DNA of 64,000 nucleotides from Neptunicoccus cionae. Its GTDB lineage: Bacteria > Pseudomonadota > Alphaproteobacteria > Rhodobacterales > Rhodobacteraceae. The translations under genes were made by a program, and so were the position numbers. The notes beneath the pieces were generated by a model. That model was given only the letters and a program-made list of their open reading frames with translations, was not told the DNA's origin and made no database searches. Below, piece after piece: positions 35,512 through 45,052 of the stretch. Numbering within the stretch: the first letter of the stretch is position 1; every line of letters starts with the position of its first letter. The stretch lies in contig NZ_BMKA01000004.1 of the NCBI RefSeq assembly GCF_014643735.1, positions 248,001 through 312,000 of the forward strand, in the 5' to 3' direction.

Positions 35512-36912
35512 CTATTTCGTTTTGGCAGGAACGGCATCCTTATCCGATCCAATGTCCCAAAACAGACCGGCCATCACCTGCAAGGCGTCACGGCAAACGG
35601 GCTTTAAAACATGCTCGTCCGGTGCGTGCTGCGAACAACCGCGATAGCTGTGAGGCACCCAAACCGTGGGCAGGTCCAACACTTCGCTAAAGCTGTCATT
35701 CGGCAGGGAGCCTGCCAGATTGGGCAGCACATGGGGTTCCTGCCCAGCGGTGCGGGTAAGGCTGTCCTTGACGTAAGCCACCCAAGGGTGATTGGGATCA
35801 AGGCGGGTCGCCGCAAAGAAGCCGCGGTCCTGCGGGGTGATTTGTATATCCTCAAACCCGTTTGCATCCAGATGGCGGCGCAAGGCTGGCAGGATGTCGT
35901 CTGTTTCAGTCCCGACCACATAACGCAACTGACAAGTCGCCCGCGCGGTCGCTGAAATCGCGTTCACAGGCGCTTCGGGCACGCCAGAGGACATGGCCAA
36001 CACTGCAAAACTGTTCCAGCCATAGACTCGCTCCGCAGGGGTCAGGCTTTCCTCGCCCCAGTCCTCATTCACCTCTGGCCCATCGCCTTCGGACACGGGC
36101 AGGTCTTTGAGAGCAGCGCGAATATCATCCGTTAAACTGGTCGGGCGCCACTCGGGGATCTGGATCTGGCCGCGACGATCACAAATAGTGGCGAGCGCAT
36201 GGGACAGGATCATCGCCGGATCGGCCAGCAAGCCGCCCCAGTTACCAGAATGATGCGCCCCTTCGCGCAACTCAAGCGTCAGATCAAAGCCGACTCCGCC
36301 CCGTGATCCCATAAACATGGTCGGGCGTTCGGGCTGCAAGCGTGGTCCGTCGGATGCGATCAGGACATCCGCAGACAGACCGTCCTTTTGGGCTTCAAAA
36401 AATTCGCGCAGACCGGCGGAACCGGTTTCTTCGCTCATCTCCAGAACGATTTTAGCATTAAAGCCAAGGGATCCGCGTTCGGCCAGCACAGCCTCTATCG
36501 CGGCGATGTTGATCAGATGTTGGCCTTTGTTGTCAGCCGTTCCGCGCCCGTACAGCCGCTCGCCTTCTTCTACCAGCTTGAAGGGATGCAACCCCTCGCG
36601 CCATTGATCCGTCTGGGCACGGATCACATCGCCGTGGCCGTAGGTCAGAACAGTGGTCAAGGCAGGGTCCTCGATCCGCTCCCCGATCAGCAGCGGACCA
36701 CCGACGGGATTGGGGTTGGGGAAGATTTCACAAGTGAAACCGGCAGCTTCAAGGCGAGGTTGGATAGCCTCTTCCAGATAAATCCCCAGCTTGGCTTTCT
36801 GCTCGGGGTTCTGGCTTTCGGTTTCATGGGAGACCAGATCGGCCAGTTCGGACTGGAAAGTGCCACTGTCGAAGTAGCTGCTGATACGCTCTATTGCTGC
36901 GTCACGGGTCAT
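35512..36912 (-). CDS. M20-family metallopeptidase (dipeptidase/deacylase type)
   Basis: 466 residues from ATG 36912 (GAGGATC upstream). Di-zinc peptidase of the ArgE/DapE/carnosinase group: metal ligands in YGHGDVI (H93, D95) and GTADNKG (D127), catalytic and ligand Glu pair in SEETGS (E161, E162), and a C-terminal His in [13 protein letters not shown]. The start overlaps the ggt stop by four bases. No signal peptide, so it acts in the cytoplasm, where it could cut dipeptides left after gamma-glutamyl removal. The exact substrate is inference. Confidence 0.92.
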   Translation of the reverse strand: MTRDAAIERISSYFDSGTFQSELADLVSHETESQNPEQKAKLGIYLEEAIQPRLEAAGFTCEIFPNPNPVGGPLLIGERIEDPALTTVLTYGHGDVIRAQTDQWREGLHPFKLVEEGERLYGRGTADNKGQHLINIAAIEAVLAERGSLGFNAKIVLEMSEETGSAGLREFFEAQKDGLSADVLIASDGPRLQPERPTMFMGSRGGVGFDLTLELREGAHHSGNWGGLLADPAMILSHALATICDRRGQIQIPEWRPTSLTDDIRAALKDLPVSEGDGPEVNEDWGEESLTPAERVYGWNSFAVLAMSSGVPEAPVNAISATARATCQLRYVVGTETDDILPALRRHLDANGFEDIQITPQDRGFFAATRLDPNHPWVAYVKDSLTRTAGQEPHVLPNLAGSLPNDSFSEVLDLPTVWVPHSYRGCSQHAPDEHVLKPVCRDALQVMAGLFWDIGSDKDAVPAKTK

Positions 36913-38489
36913 ATTTGATCCTCGGATATTGCATCGCCCCACGGCGACATTATTTCGGTACAGCCGGCGTTTTTTCCGTTACGGCGCATCACACCAGCGG
37001 TGCAGGCAAATGCGTACGGAAATACGGTGCGGCGTGCGCTGTGGATCGGGTGTTTTTCGGCCAGACCGGCCTGCACATCAGCAGGCAAGCTGTCGTCCAC
37101 AACCACCGTATCACCGCCCGACACATCAATGCGCGGGTGGTGGAAGGCGTCCGACAGGGACATGCCGTAGTCACTGACGAATGACGATAGCTGTGAGACC
37201 GCGCCAACGATCTTGCGTCCGCCCGATGCGCCAAAGGCAAAGCGGGCACCGTCACCGGTTTCCCCCAGAACAGGGCAAACATTCATCAGACAGGGCTTGC
37301 CCGCCGCCAGAGAGTTCGGCTTGCCCTGTGTCGGATCAAACCACATAATGCCATTGTTCATCAGGAAACCTGTTGAAGGCGACACAACGCGGCTGCCAAA
37401 GATCGACAGCAGGGTTTGGGTCTGGGCAACCATATTGCCGTGCCGGTCCACAACCGAAAAGTGGGTAGTGCATCCGGGGGCTTCGGGGGATTCCCCGTCA
37501 TGGCCCATTTCGTCCAGCCGCTTGGCATAGGCCGATTTCAACCCGTCCACATAGGCGGCATAGGCCGCGCCATCCGGCGTTGTGCCATTCATGGCAGCAG
37601 GGTCGAGGTGACTGAATACCTGCTGGAAGGTGGGACCAGCGGTCAGACCGGGCAGAACGTTGAATTTTGCGCTGCCGTGGCTGAATTGCAGGGGATCATG
37701 GAAGGTGGCGTGATAGGCGCGTAGGTCTTCATGGCTAAGGCTGCCGCCTTTGGCTTGAATATCCGCAGCCATCGCCGCGCCGAGCTCTCCGTCATAAAGC
37801 TCCCGTGCGCCTTTTTCGGCGATCTGCGCCAGTGACTTTGCCATAGCCGACATATCCAGCCGCTTTTCCGCAATGCTGGTCCAACCCGCGATGGTGGGCC
37901 ATTGGCCATCTTCCAGAAACAGCGCGGCTGCATCGGAATCTTGGGACAGGGCACGGGTGGTTGAGGCAATTATCAGCGCCGCATACCAGTCCACATAGAG
38001 CCCTTCATTGGCCAGATCGACAGCAGGCTGCACCAGATCGCGCCAAGGCATTTTGCCAAACCGTTCGTGGGCTTTGCCGACACCATCGACAAGACCAGGT
38101 ACGGCGATGGATTTGGCGCCCTGAACATTACGGTCATCAACGACTTTTTCCCATGGGAACAGGTCATCGGCCTTGCCTTCGCCTGATAAAGGATAGTCCG
38201 CAATATCGAGGTTTTTGGGGGAGCGCATGCCATAGTTGAGCGTATAGGCGCGCTGTTCGTCAGCACGCCACAACATCATCGCGCCACCACCCGCTGGTCC
38301 GGACATCCAAGGTTCGACCACACCAATCGCAAAGGACACGGCTGTGGCCGCATCTACCGCGTCGCCACGCGCGGCAAGCACTTCTGCACCAATCCGTGCA
38401 GCGCGGGAGTGTTGCGCCGCAACCACGCCATGTTCTGTTTCGATCACGGTTTTGCGCACGGTCTGGCTGTTTGAAAGATTCGGGATCAT
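36909..38489 (-). CDS. ggt: Gamma-glutamyltransferase-like protein without signal peptide
   Basis: 526 residues from ATG 38489, overlapping the ABC ATPase stop by one base (TGATG) with GGAGG upstream; a GTG at 38492 is an alternative. N-terminal nucleophile hydrolase precursor: the cleavage/nucleophile segment CTTHFSVVD has Thr 341, and the substrate Arg lies in YGMRSPKN (R89). [12 protein letters not shown] and [14 protein letters not shown] are conserved. Most bacterial GGTs are exported, but this one starts [15 protein letters not shown] with no hydrophobic leader, so it is probably cytoplasmic. Between a peptide importer and a peptidase, it likely works on imported gamma-glutamyl compounds. 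Confidence 0.92.
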   Translation of the reverse strand: MIPNLSNSQTVRKTVIETEHGVVAAQHSRAARIGAEVLAARGDAVDAATAVSFAIGVVEPWMSGPAGGGAMMLWRADEQRAYTLNYGMRSPKNLDIADYPLSGEGKADDLFPWEKVVDDRNVQGAKSIAVPGLVDGVGKAHERFGKMPWRDLVQPAVDLANEGLYVDWYAALIIASTTRALSQDSDAAALFLEDGQWPTIAGWTSIAEKRLDMSAMAKSLAQIAEKGARELYDGELGAAMAADIQAKGGSLSHEDLRAYHATFHDPLQFSHGSAKFNVLPGLTAGPTFQQVFSHLDPAAMNGTTPDGAAYAAYVDGLKSAYAKRLDEMGHDGESPEAPGCTTHFSVVDRHGNMVAQTQTLLSIFGSRVVSPSTGFLMNNGIMWFDPTQGKPNSLAAGKPCLMNVCPVLGETGDGARFAFGASGGRKIVGAVSQLSSFVSDYGMSLSDAFHHPRIDVSGGDTVVVDDSLPADVQAGLAEKHPIHSARRTVFPYAFACTAGVMRRNGKNAGCTEIMSPWGDAISEDQI

Positions 38490-39505
38490 CACACGCCCTC
38501 CCGCATCAGCGGTGTGCCGGTGTCATGGCCGTTTTCCGTGTCAAACAAATGGCATTCCACATGGCCCTCGGGCGTTGGAACGGGACGCGGCGGCACTGTC
38601 GCGCAATGGGTCATTGCCATCGGACAGCGGGGGTGAAAGTGACATCCGCTTGGCGGGGCAATCGGGTTGGGGTATTCCATGCCAAGTTCGGTGTCAGGCA
38701 CGCCTTTGCCCGCTTCCGGTGTCAGAACCGATTTCAGCAGGGCCTGCGTGTAGGGGTGGCCCGAAGTATCAAACAGCCCCCCGACAGACGACTCCTCCAC
38801 TATCCGCCCCAGATACATCACAGCCACACGAGTGGCGAGATGTTCAACCACGGCAAGGTCGTGACTGATGAACAGGTAAGTCAGATTAAACTCGGCCCGC
38901 AAGTCGTTCAGAAGGTTCAAGATCTGGCTTTGCACCGACACGTCCAGCGCGGAGGTTGGTTCATCGCAAATCACGATTTCAGGCTTCATGATCAAGGCCC
39001 GCGCGATCGCAACACGCTGGCGCTGGCCACCGGACATCTGGCTTGGATAGGTGCGCATTACCCGTTGCGGCAGGCCGACAATGTCAAGAATTTCCCGAAC
39101 TGCCTTATCCTGCGTGTTGCTGTCCCCGATGCTATGCACCCGCAACGGCAAAGAGATAATATCCTCAATGGATTTGCGCGGATTAAGCGAGGAGTAAGGG
39201 TCCTGAAAAATCGGCTGGATGCGGCGGGCGAGGGTTCGTCTGTCAGTGGCGCCGATGACCTCTCCGTCTACGCGCACTTCGCCTTTGGTCGGCTCTTCAA
39301 GGCCGAGCAGGATTTTGGCGAGCGTGGATTTACCACAGCCAGATTCCCCGACCAGCCCGAGAACCTCGCCCCGTTTCAACGAAATTGAGACATCGTTGAT
39401 CGCTTTAAGGGGCTTGGGCTTGCCAAACATGCCCTGTTTCACGGTGTAGGTTTTGGAAACGCTCCGCAGTTCCAGCACCGGTTGGGTCGTGTCGGTATTG
39501 CTCAT
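38489..39505 (-). CDS. Peptide-type ABC transporter ATPase (DppF/OppF-like)
   Basis: 338 residues. Seen: Walker A GESGCGKST, signature MSGGQRQR, Walker B IVICDEPTSALD, switch His in FISHDLAVV, and the C-terminal oligopeptide/dipeptide extension with four Cys-like motif CHFHPRCPMAMTHC that binds an iron-sulfur cluster in family members. Start overlaps the next ATPase stop by four bases. Confidence 0.95.
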   Translation of the reverse strand: MSNTDTTQPVLELRSVSKTYTVKQGMFGKPKPLKAINDVSISLKRGEVLGLVGESGCGKSTLAKILLGLEEPTKGEVRVDGEVIGATDRRTLARRIQPIFQDPYSSLNPRKSIEDIISLPLRVHSIGDSNTQDKAVREILDIVGLPQRVMRTYPSQMSGGQRQRVAIARALIMKPEIVICDEPTSALDVSVQSQILNLLNDLRAEFNLTYLFISHDLAVVEHLATRVAVMYLGRIVEESSVGGLFDTSGHPYTQALLKSVLTPEAGKGVPDTELGMEYPNPIAPPSGCHFHPRCPMAMTHCATVPPRPVPTPEGHVECHLFDTENGHDTGTPLMREGV

Positions 39506-40497
39506 ACGACGGTCTCCGCTGTTTGATGGCCTGTCTCGTGGACGCAGCGGAAACGGTGGTTCTCCGCAGGCTTTCTATGGGGGATGGCGTTGCGGCAGGC
39601 CGCAACAGCATGGTCGCAACGGGTGCGGAAGGGGCAGCCGGTCACACCGCCCACAAGGTTGGGAACGATGCCCGGAATGGTGCCAAGCCGCGCGCCCCGT
39701 TCGGTTTTGCCCGGTTGCGGGATGCAGCGCAGCAGACCACGGGTGTAGGGGTGCATCGGCGCGTTGAACACCTGATCGGCTGATCCGGTTTCCACCAACT
39801 CGCCCGCATACATCACCGCGACTTTATCCGCGACACGGGCCACAACGCCCAGATCGTGCGTGATCAGGATCATCGCCATGTTCATTTCGCGCCCGAGATC
39901 CACCAGCAGACGCAGGATTTGCGCTTGAATGGTCACATCAAGCGCGGTCGTGGGTTCGTCCGCAATGATCAATTCGGGTTCGCACATCAGCGCCATCGCG
40001 ATCATCACACGCTGGCGTAAACCACCCGAAAGCTGGTGGGGATATTGCGACAGGCGACTCTCGGCGGCGGTGATGCCAACCTTTTCCAACAGCTCGATCG
40101 CACGGGCGCGAGCGGCCTCCTTGCCGACATTGCGGTGCAGCAGCAGCGCTTCCATCAACTGGTTGCCAATGGTGAAAGCGGGATTGAGCGAGGTCATCGG
40201 CTCCTGAAAGATCATCGCCATGCGATCACCGCGTAAAGCGCGCATTGTCTTGCTGTTGGCTTTGGTGAGGTCGATGCCGTCAAATTCCATCTGGCTGGCG
40301 GTGCGTTTGATCCGCCCGCCAAGCAACCCCATCAATGCCAGCGAGGTCAGGGATTTCCCCGATCCGCTTTCCCCGACGATACACAAGGTTTCCCCGCGGT
40401 TCAGATCAAAATCAATGCCGCGCACCGCATTCAGAGTGCCCCCACCGACAGGAATGTCGATGGTCAGGTCTTTGACGCGTAAAAGTGGACTGTTCAT
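39502..40497 (-). CDS. Peptide-type ABC transporter ATPase (DppD/OppD-like)
   Basis: 331 residues from ATG 40497 (GGAG eight bases upstream; four bases after the dppC-like stop). Seen: Walker A GESGSGKSL, signature LSGGLRQR, Walker B LIIADEPTTALD, switch His in LITHDLGVV, and the C-terminal CPFRTRCDHAVAAC cluster motif. Both ATPases of this importer keep every consensus motif, unlike the glycerol ATPases. Confidence 0.95.
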   Translation of the reverse strand: MNSPLLRVKDLTIDIPVGGGTLNAVRGIDFDLNRGETLCIVGESGSGKSLTSLALMGLLGGRIKRTASQMEFDGIDLTKANSKTMRALRGDRMAMIFQEPMTSLNPAFTIGNQLMEALLLHRNVGKEAARARAIELLEKVGITAAESRLSQYPHQLSGGLRQRVMIAMALMCEPELIIADEPTTALDVTIQAQILRLLVDLGREMNMAMILITHDLGVVARVADKVAVMYAGELVETGSADQVFNAPMHPYTRGLLRCIPQPGKTERGARLGTIPGIVPNLVGGVTGCPFRTRCDHAVAACRNAIPHRKPAENHRFRCVHETGHQTAETVV

Positions 40498-40501
40498 CAG
40501 C

Positions 40502-41413
40502 TCAACTCCGGTTTTCTGGGGCAGTGACGTCACGCAGACCGTCGCCCATCAGGTTGATTGCCAGAACCAACACAAACAAAACGGCACCCGGTATCAGGAC
40601 CATCCACGGCTCGAACAGCATCATGTTCTTGCCCTCGGATACCATCAGACCCCAGCTTGGGGTGGGGGGTTGGACACCCAGACCCAGAAACGACAGTGCA
40701 GCTTCCAACAGAATGGCGTGGGCCATTTCCAGTGTCATGACAACGATCAGGTTGTTGGCGATGTTCGGCATGATTTCGGACATCAGGATGCGCGGGGTGG
40801 AACAGCCAACGGCCTTTGCGGCCGCTACATATTCCCGTCCACGCACCTGCAAAGTGCTGGCGCGCATGACAACCGCGAACCGGTCCCACAGCAGCAGACC
40901 CAGCACCACAATCACCACCTGCAACGATCCGCCAAGGATCGCAACGACGGCCAGCGCCACCAGAACCACCGGCATCGCCAGTCGCACGTTGATCAGATAG
41001 GTCACAACCGCATCAACTTTGCCGCCGAAGTAACCGGCAGCCACCCCCATCGCAGTCCCGATCACGCCGGAAATAGTGGCAGCTACGACACCGATCATAA
41101 GCGAGACTCGGGCGCCGTAGATCAGCCGCGACAGGTAGTCCCGTCCCAGATGGTCGGTGCCAAGGGGATGCTCCCATGTGCCGCCCAGAAATACCGGCGG
41201 TTTCATCCGCGCCATCAGGCTTTGGGCGTAGGGGTCATGGGGTGCAAGAAGAGGCGCGAAAATGGCCACAAGCACCAGGATGCCCAGCACCACGACACCG
41301 ATCATCAGACCTTGGTGGCCGAAAATCCGTTTGCGCAGCATTTGTCCGGGCGTGGGGCCGACAATGGCCTCCAGCATGGGGTCGGACGTCATGTTTGTTG
41401 TTGCGTCGCTCAT
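40502..41413 (-). CDS. Peptide-type ABC transporter permease (DppC-like)
   Basis: 303 residues with an N-terminal extension (about 35 residues) before the first of six membrane segments, as in DppC/OppC. The docking loop reads YVAAAKAVGCSTPRILMSEIMPN near 204-226. It follows the dppB-like gene by one base. Confidence 0.94.
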   Translation of the reverse strand: MSDATTNMTSDPMLEAIVGPTPGQMLRKRIFGHQGLMIGVVVLGILVLVAIFAPLLAPHDPYAQSLMARMKPPVFLGGTWEHPLGTDHLGRDYLSRLIYGARVSLMIGVVAATISGVIGTAMGVAAGYFGGKVDAVVTYLINVRLAMPVVLVALAVVAILGGSLQVVIVVLGLLLWDRFAVVMRASTLQVRGREYVAAAKAVGCSTPRILMSEIMPNIANNLIVVMTLEMAHAILLEAALSFLGLGVQPPTPSWGLMVSEGKNMMLFEPWMVLIPGAVLFVLVLAINLMGDGLRDVTAPENRS

Positions 41414-41414
41414 A

Positions 41415-42332
41415 TCAACCGGCCCTCATACGCGGATCAAGCCAAGCGTTAAGAACGTCCGACAAGAATGTGAAAACGATATAGAAAAGGGAAAACACAA
41501 GGATCAGCGCCTGCACGGTTGGCAGATCGTTCCGCGCGATGCTTTCCCACGCCAGATACCCCGCACCGTGAAGCGCAAAGATGCTTTCTACCACGATGGA
41601 ACCCCCCAGCATAAAGCCCATTTGCACAGCCGCGAGGCTGACCACCGGAATGATCGCATTGCGCAGCGCGTGTTTGAACAGAACGGTAAACTCGCTCGCG
41701 CCTTTGGCCCGTGCTGTGCGGATATACTCAGAGGACAGAACCTCCAGCATACCGGCACGAGTCAGACGCATAATCGCTGGCATCGCGTAATAGCCAAGCA
41801 CAATGGTCGGCATAATAAAGTGGCGCCAAGTCGCTGTACCGGACGGCGGCAACCACCCAAGCTGGATGGAAAAAACCACAATCAGGATCAGGCCGAACCA
41901 GAAAGACGGCATCGCCTGACCGGCAACCGACAAAAACAGCGCGATGCGGTCAATGATAGAGTTGGGGCGGATCGCAGCCGCAACACCCAGAGGCACCGCT
42001 GTCAGCAGTGCAAACGAAATCCCGCACAACCCCAGCAGCATGGTCACTTGCAGACGTTCCGCAATCAAGCTCGATACGGGCAGTTTGAAGTAATAGCTTT
42101 CGCCCAGATCCCCAACCAGAGCAGAGGACAACCAGTCCCAGTATTGGACCAACATAGGACGGTCAAAACCATAGAGAACCCGGATCGCTTCGACGTCCTG
42201 GTCCGATGCTGTCTCGCCTGCCAGTGCAGCTGCGGGATCACCGGACAGGAACATCAGCGAAAAACTGATGAATGACACGGTGAACGCAACCAGAACGGCA
42301 AGGCCCAAGCGTTTCAAGATAAAGTTCAGCAC
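41415..42332 (-). CDS. Peptide-type ABC transporter permease (DppB-like)
   Basis: 305 residues if started at GTG 42332 (VLNFILKRLGLAVLV..., the normal DppB N-terminus, with GAGG upstream). A TTG at 42389 in frame would add 19 residues but has no ribosome site and sits near the terminator, so I reject it. Six membrane segments and the docking loop YIRTARAKGASEFTVLFKHALRNA are visible. Confidence 0.92.
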   Translation of the reverse strand: MLNFILKRLGLAVLVAFTVSFISFSLMFLSGDPAAALAGETASDQDVEAIRVLYGFDRPMLVQYWDWLSSALVGDLGESYYFKLPVSSLIAERLQVTMLLGLCGISFALLTAVPLGVAAAIRPNSIIDRIALFLSVAGQAMPSFWFGLILIVVFSIQLGWLPPSGTATWRHFIMPTIVLGYYAMPAIMRLTRAGMLEVLSSEYIRTARAKGASEFTVLFKHALRNAIIPVVSLAAVQMGFMLGGSIVVESIFALHGAGYLAWESIARNDLPTVQALILVFSLFYIVFTFLSDVLNAWLDPRMRAG

Positions 42333-42409
42333 TGGCGTGAATACCTCTTTGCTAAGTGCGGGAAAGGGGCCCGTTGCGCCAAAGGTCAAGGAACCGCGCA
42401 GGGGGCAAT

Positions 42410-42445
42410 AAAAAAACGGGCGAAGGCCATGACAGCCTCCGCCCG
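42410..42445 (-). terminator. Terminator-like hairpin between binding-protein and permease genes
   Basis: Stem CGGGCGAAGGC (42417-42427) with GCCTCCGCCCG (42435-42445), one mismatch, followed on the minus strand by seven T (42416-42410). It directly follows the binding-protein gene, so most transcripts probably stop here and a minority read into the permeases. Confidence 0.8.
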
Positions 42446-42459
42446 ATATTCAGGATGGA

Positions 42460-43980
42460 TTAGTTCCAGCTCATTGTAGTGAAGCGCAGAACCTCATCCG
42501 GTGTCGGTGTGTAGTCGATCTCTTTGGTGTACACGTAGTTCGTGTTGTAAGAGAACATCGGCACCCAATAGGCTTGGTCTGCAATCTTCTTTAACGCTTT
42601 GGAGTAGTTTTCCTTGCGCACTTCTGGATCAGTGGCACTGTCCGCAGTGTTCAGCCAGTCGCGGATTTCCTCGTCGCGTGCATCATCGAGCGAGCCGAAC
42701 TTGAAGAACTGGCTGGTGATCGCGGACGTGTCGTTGATCGAATAGGAACCCCAAGTCTGGAACGATACCGGCGTCCCTTCCTTCATGCGCAATTCACGCA
42801 GTGCGGAATATTGCAGCATGTTGAAGTTGGTGTCGATTCCAACCGCATTCAGGAAAGAGGAGATCGCTTCAGCATAATCGCGGTCGCGGTATGCGTAGAA
42901 GTCGGTGGAAAATCCGTCCGGATAACCCGCTTCGGCCAGCAGAGCCTTGGCTTTTTCAGGGTCGTATTCATAGCTTGTCAAATCCTGTTCACACCCGAAC
43001 TGGCTGGGGAAACACGCGGAGGAGACAACTTTACTTTTACCCTTCAACAGCGCACCAACCAGTGCTTCGCGGTCAATGGCGTGTGCCACGGCCTGACGCA
43101 CCTTCAGCTTGGTAAACGGGTTATCGTCGCCTGTGCGGCCAGCCGCGTCCAGTGTCAGATAACCGATCCGCATGGTGCTTTCATTAGCCACTGTAAACTG
43201 CTCCATTGTAGAGAGTTTTTCAGCTTGGTCCGCAGGTGTTTGCCAGATCAGATCCAAAGAACCGGAGAACAGTTCGGCAATTTGTGTGTTCACATCAGGG
43301 ATCGTACGGATGTCAACTTTTGCGATTTCCGGCTGGCCTTTGGGGCTGTCGTGATAGTTCTCGTTCTTTTCCAGAACAAAGTGAGAGCCCGGTACAACCT
43401 TGGTTACTTTGTAGGGGCCAGTGCCAACAGGTTCGAGACCCATGCCCGATGGGCCAGCTTCAGCGTAATATTCATTCGGATACATGGATACCGGACCGGA
43501 CAGAAATTCAATCGCTGCTGGGAAAGCTTCCTTAAGGTGGATGCGGACGGTGTAATCGTCGATTTTCTCGGCCGATTTCATCCAGTTCACGTTGCGCTGT
43601 GTTTTAACGCCGTTCTTTTCATCAGCGACAAAGTTTACGGTGTAAACAACGTCATCCGCGTTGAACGCTTCGCCGTTGTGGAACGTCACGCCTTCACGCA
43701 GTTTGAATTCCAGCGTTGTATCGTCAATCCACTCCCAGGATGTGGCGAGGTTCCCTTTATATTCGTTTGTGGCCGGATCACGATAGATCAGGCCGTCCCA
43801 GATAGCCCGTTGAAGAACAACGCCCTCGCGGGAGGAGTTAAAGTAGCTATCTACGTTTTCCAGCTCTTTGGTGAAGGCTGCGTTCAGAACGCCGTCTGCC
43901 TTATTTGCGTGTGCCGCGCCAGCGGCGATCATCGCAGCGGCAGCCGCAGCCATTCCCAATGCTTTAGCTTTGAAAGTCAT
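42460..43980 (-). CDS. Peptide-type ABC transporter, periplasmic binding protein
   Basis: 506-residue family-5 extracellular binding protein (DppA/OppA group). Signal peptide of about 25 residues (MTFKAKALGMAAAAAAMIAAGAAHA). Seen: typical FNSSREGVVLQRAIWDGLIYRD, TLEFKLREGVTFHNGEAFNADDVVY and EPVGTGPYKV segments. AAGGGA precedes ATG 43980. The bound ligand is unknown, but the operon encodes a gamma-glutamyltransferase and a peptidase, pointing to a small, possibly gamma-glutamyl, peptide. A divergent IclR regulator lies 190 bases away. Confidence 0.94.
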   Translation of the reverse strand: MTFKAKALGMAAAAAAMIAAGAAHANKADGVLNAAFTKELENVDSYFNSSREGVVLQRAIWDGLIYRDPATNEYKGNLATSWEWIDDTTLEFKLREGVTFHNGEAFNADDVVYTVNFVADEKNGVKTQRNVNWMKSAEKIDDYTVRIHLKEAFPAAIEFLSGPVSMYPNEYYAEAGPSGMGLEPVGTGPYKVTKVVPGSHFVLEKNENYHDSPKGQPEIAKVDIRTIPDVNTQIAELFSGSLDLIWQTPADQAEKLSTMEQFTVANESTMRIGYLTLDAAGRTGDDNPFTKLKVRQAVAHAIDREALVGALLKGKSKVVSSACFPSQFGCEQDLTSYEYDPEKAKALLAEAGYPDGFSTDFYAYRDRDYAEAISSFLNAVGIDTNFNMLQYSALRELRMKEGTPVSFQTWGSYSINDTSAITSQFFKFGSLDDARDEEIRDWLNTADSATDPEVRKENYSKALKKIADQAYWVPMFSYNTNYVYTKEIDYTPTPDEVLRFTTMSWN

Positions 43981-44027
43981 TTTGTTTCCCTTGTTGACTT
44001 GCCAGGTGCCCCCGGCTTCGTTGTTGC

Positions 44028-44046
44028 CATATTATATTATAATATG
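44028..44046. promoter_or_regulatory. Perfect 19-base palindrome between peptide operon and IclR gene
   Basis: CATATTATATTATAATATG has 9-bp arms around one T, 47 bases upstream of the binding-protein start in the 190-base divergent gap. TATAAT occurs within it on both strands, so it could be both a -10 element and a regulator site. It is the clearest operator candidate for the divergent IclR protein. Confidence 0.55.
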
Positions 44047-44170
44047 TAGCATCGAATTGTAATTAAACGTATCAACGGGTTTAACGAGTCGTCAAGAACA
44101 AAACATTCCGGTAAAGACTGATCTTTAAGGTCATCGACCTAACGTTTGCGACTTGGGAGGGGTAACAACG

Positions 44171-44956
44171 GTGAATTTCGAAACAAAACCAAAGCAGAAT
44201 ACGCTTTTTGTGGCCTCTCTTGCAAAAGGTCTAAGTCTTATGAAGGCGTTTGACGAGAACCACACTGAAATGTCGCTCCCTGAACTGGCGGAACGCACAG
44301 GGTTGGAAAAAAGTGCAGTGCAGCGGTTGGCCAATACGCTGCACCTTGAGGGGATGTTGGAAAAAGACCCCCACACGCGGCGATTCAGGCCATCACATGC
44401 GTTTCTAAACTTCGCGTATTCCTACCTTTGGTCCGACCCGCTGATCCCTGTGGCGATGCCTAAACTGATCGACCTGTCGCAGGAACTGGGGGAAACGATC
44501 AATCTGGCCGAGATGTCAGGGGACCACATCATATATGTCAGTCGTCTGCCCTGTAAGCGGACCTACTTTGCAGCCACGGTAATCGGTCGTCGGCTTCCGG
44601 TTCTAAGTACCTCTTCGGGACGGGCCATGCTTGGGACCCATCCAGATGAGGTGCGCCAACAGGCGGTTGCAGACTGGACCTTGCGGCGCCTTACCCCCAG
44701 CACGACACTAGACCGCGAGGAAATTGCCCGCAGCGTTGAAAAAGCCCGCATCGATGGTTTTGCTATATCGCGTAACCAAATGATCCTGAACGAAATTGGT
44801 GTTGCCGCCCCCATTTGCGGCCCTTCCGGTGTGGCCTATGCCGCGATACAATGTTCGGTTTCTTCGTTCCAGTGGAGCGAGGATGAAATACAAAAGAAGA
44901 TCGTGCCGCTCCTGCTTGATACTGCGAATGCAATGGGACCAGCACTGCGCCACTGA
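44171..44956 (+). CDS. IclR-family transcriptional regulator (peptide operon)
   Basis: 261 residues from GTG 44171, with GGGAGGGG ten bases upstream; an in-frame TTG at 44153 overlaps that site. Seen: N-terminal helix-turn-helix (SLPELAERTGLEKSAVQRLANTLHLEGML, about 36-64) and the C-terminal effector domain with INLAEMSGDHIIYVSRL and VLSTSSGRAMLG. It is divergent from the peptide transporter operon and most likely controls it; the effector is unknown. Confidence 0.9.
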   Translation: MNFETKPKQNTLFVASLAKGLSLMKAFDENHTEMSLPELAERTGLEKSAVQRLANTLHLEGMLEKDPHTRRFRPSHAFLNFAYSYLWSDPLIPVAMPKLIDLSQELGETINLAEMSGDHIIYVSRLPCKRTYFAATVIGRRLPVLSTSSGRAMLGTHPDEVRQQAVADWTLRRLTPSTTLDREEIARSVEKARIDGFAISRNQMILNEIGVAAPICGPSGVAYAAIQCSVSSFQWSEDEIQKKIVPLLLDTANAMGPALRH

Positions 44957-45052
44957 GCGCCGAGGTTTTCCTTGATCCCCGATCCCCAAGGACGTTAGCC
45001 TTGGGTGCGCCGTGAATTCGGCCAACAAGTTTTTTGTTTACGTGTGTTGAAA

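Noticed and set aside
40220-41452. Plus-strand open frame of about 410 codons across the peptide permease genes
   Set aside because: Spans the ends of three real genes on the other strand and is full of His, Gln and Arg; no ribosome site or motif.
42811-44049. Plus-strand open frame opposite the peptide binding protein
   Set aside because: Starts inside and runs past the true gene start, with no recognisable domain; the binding protein has a signal peptide and family motifs.
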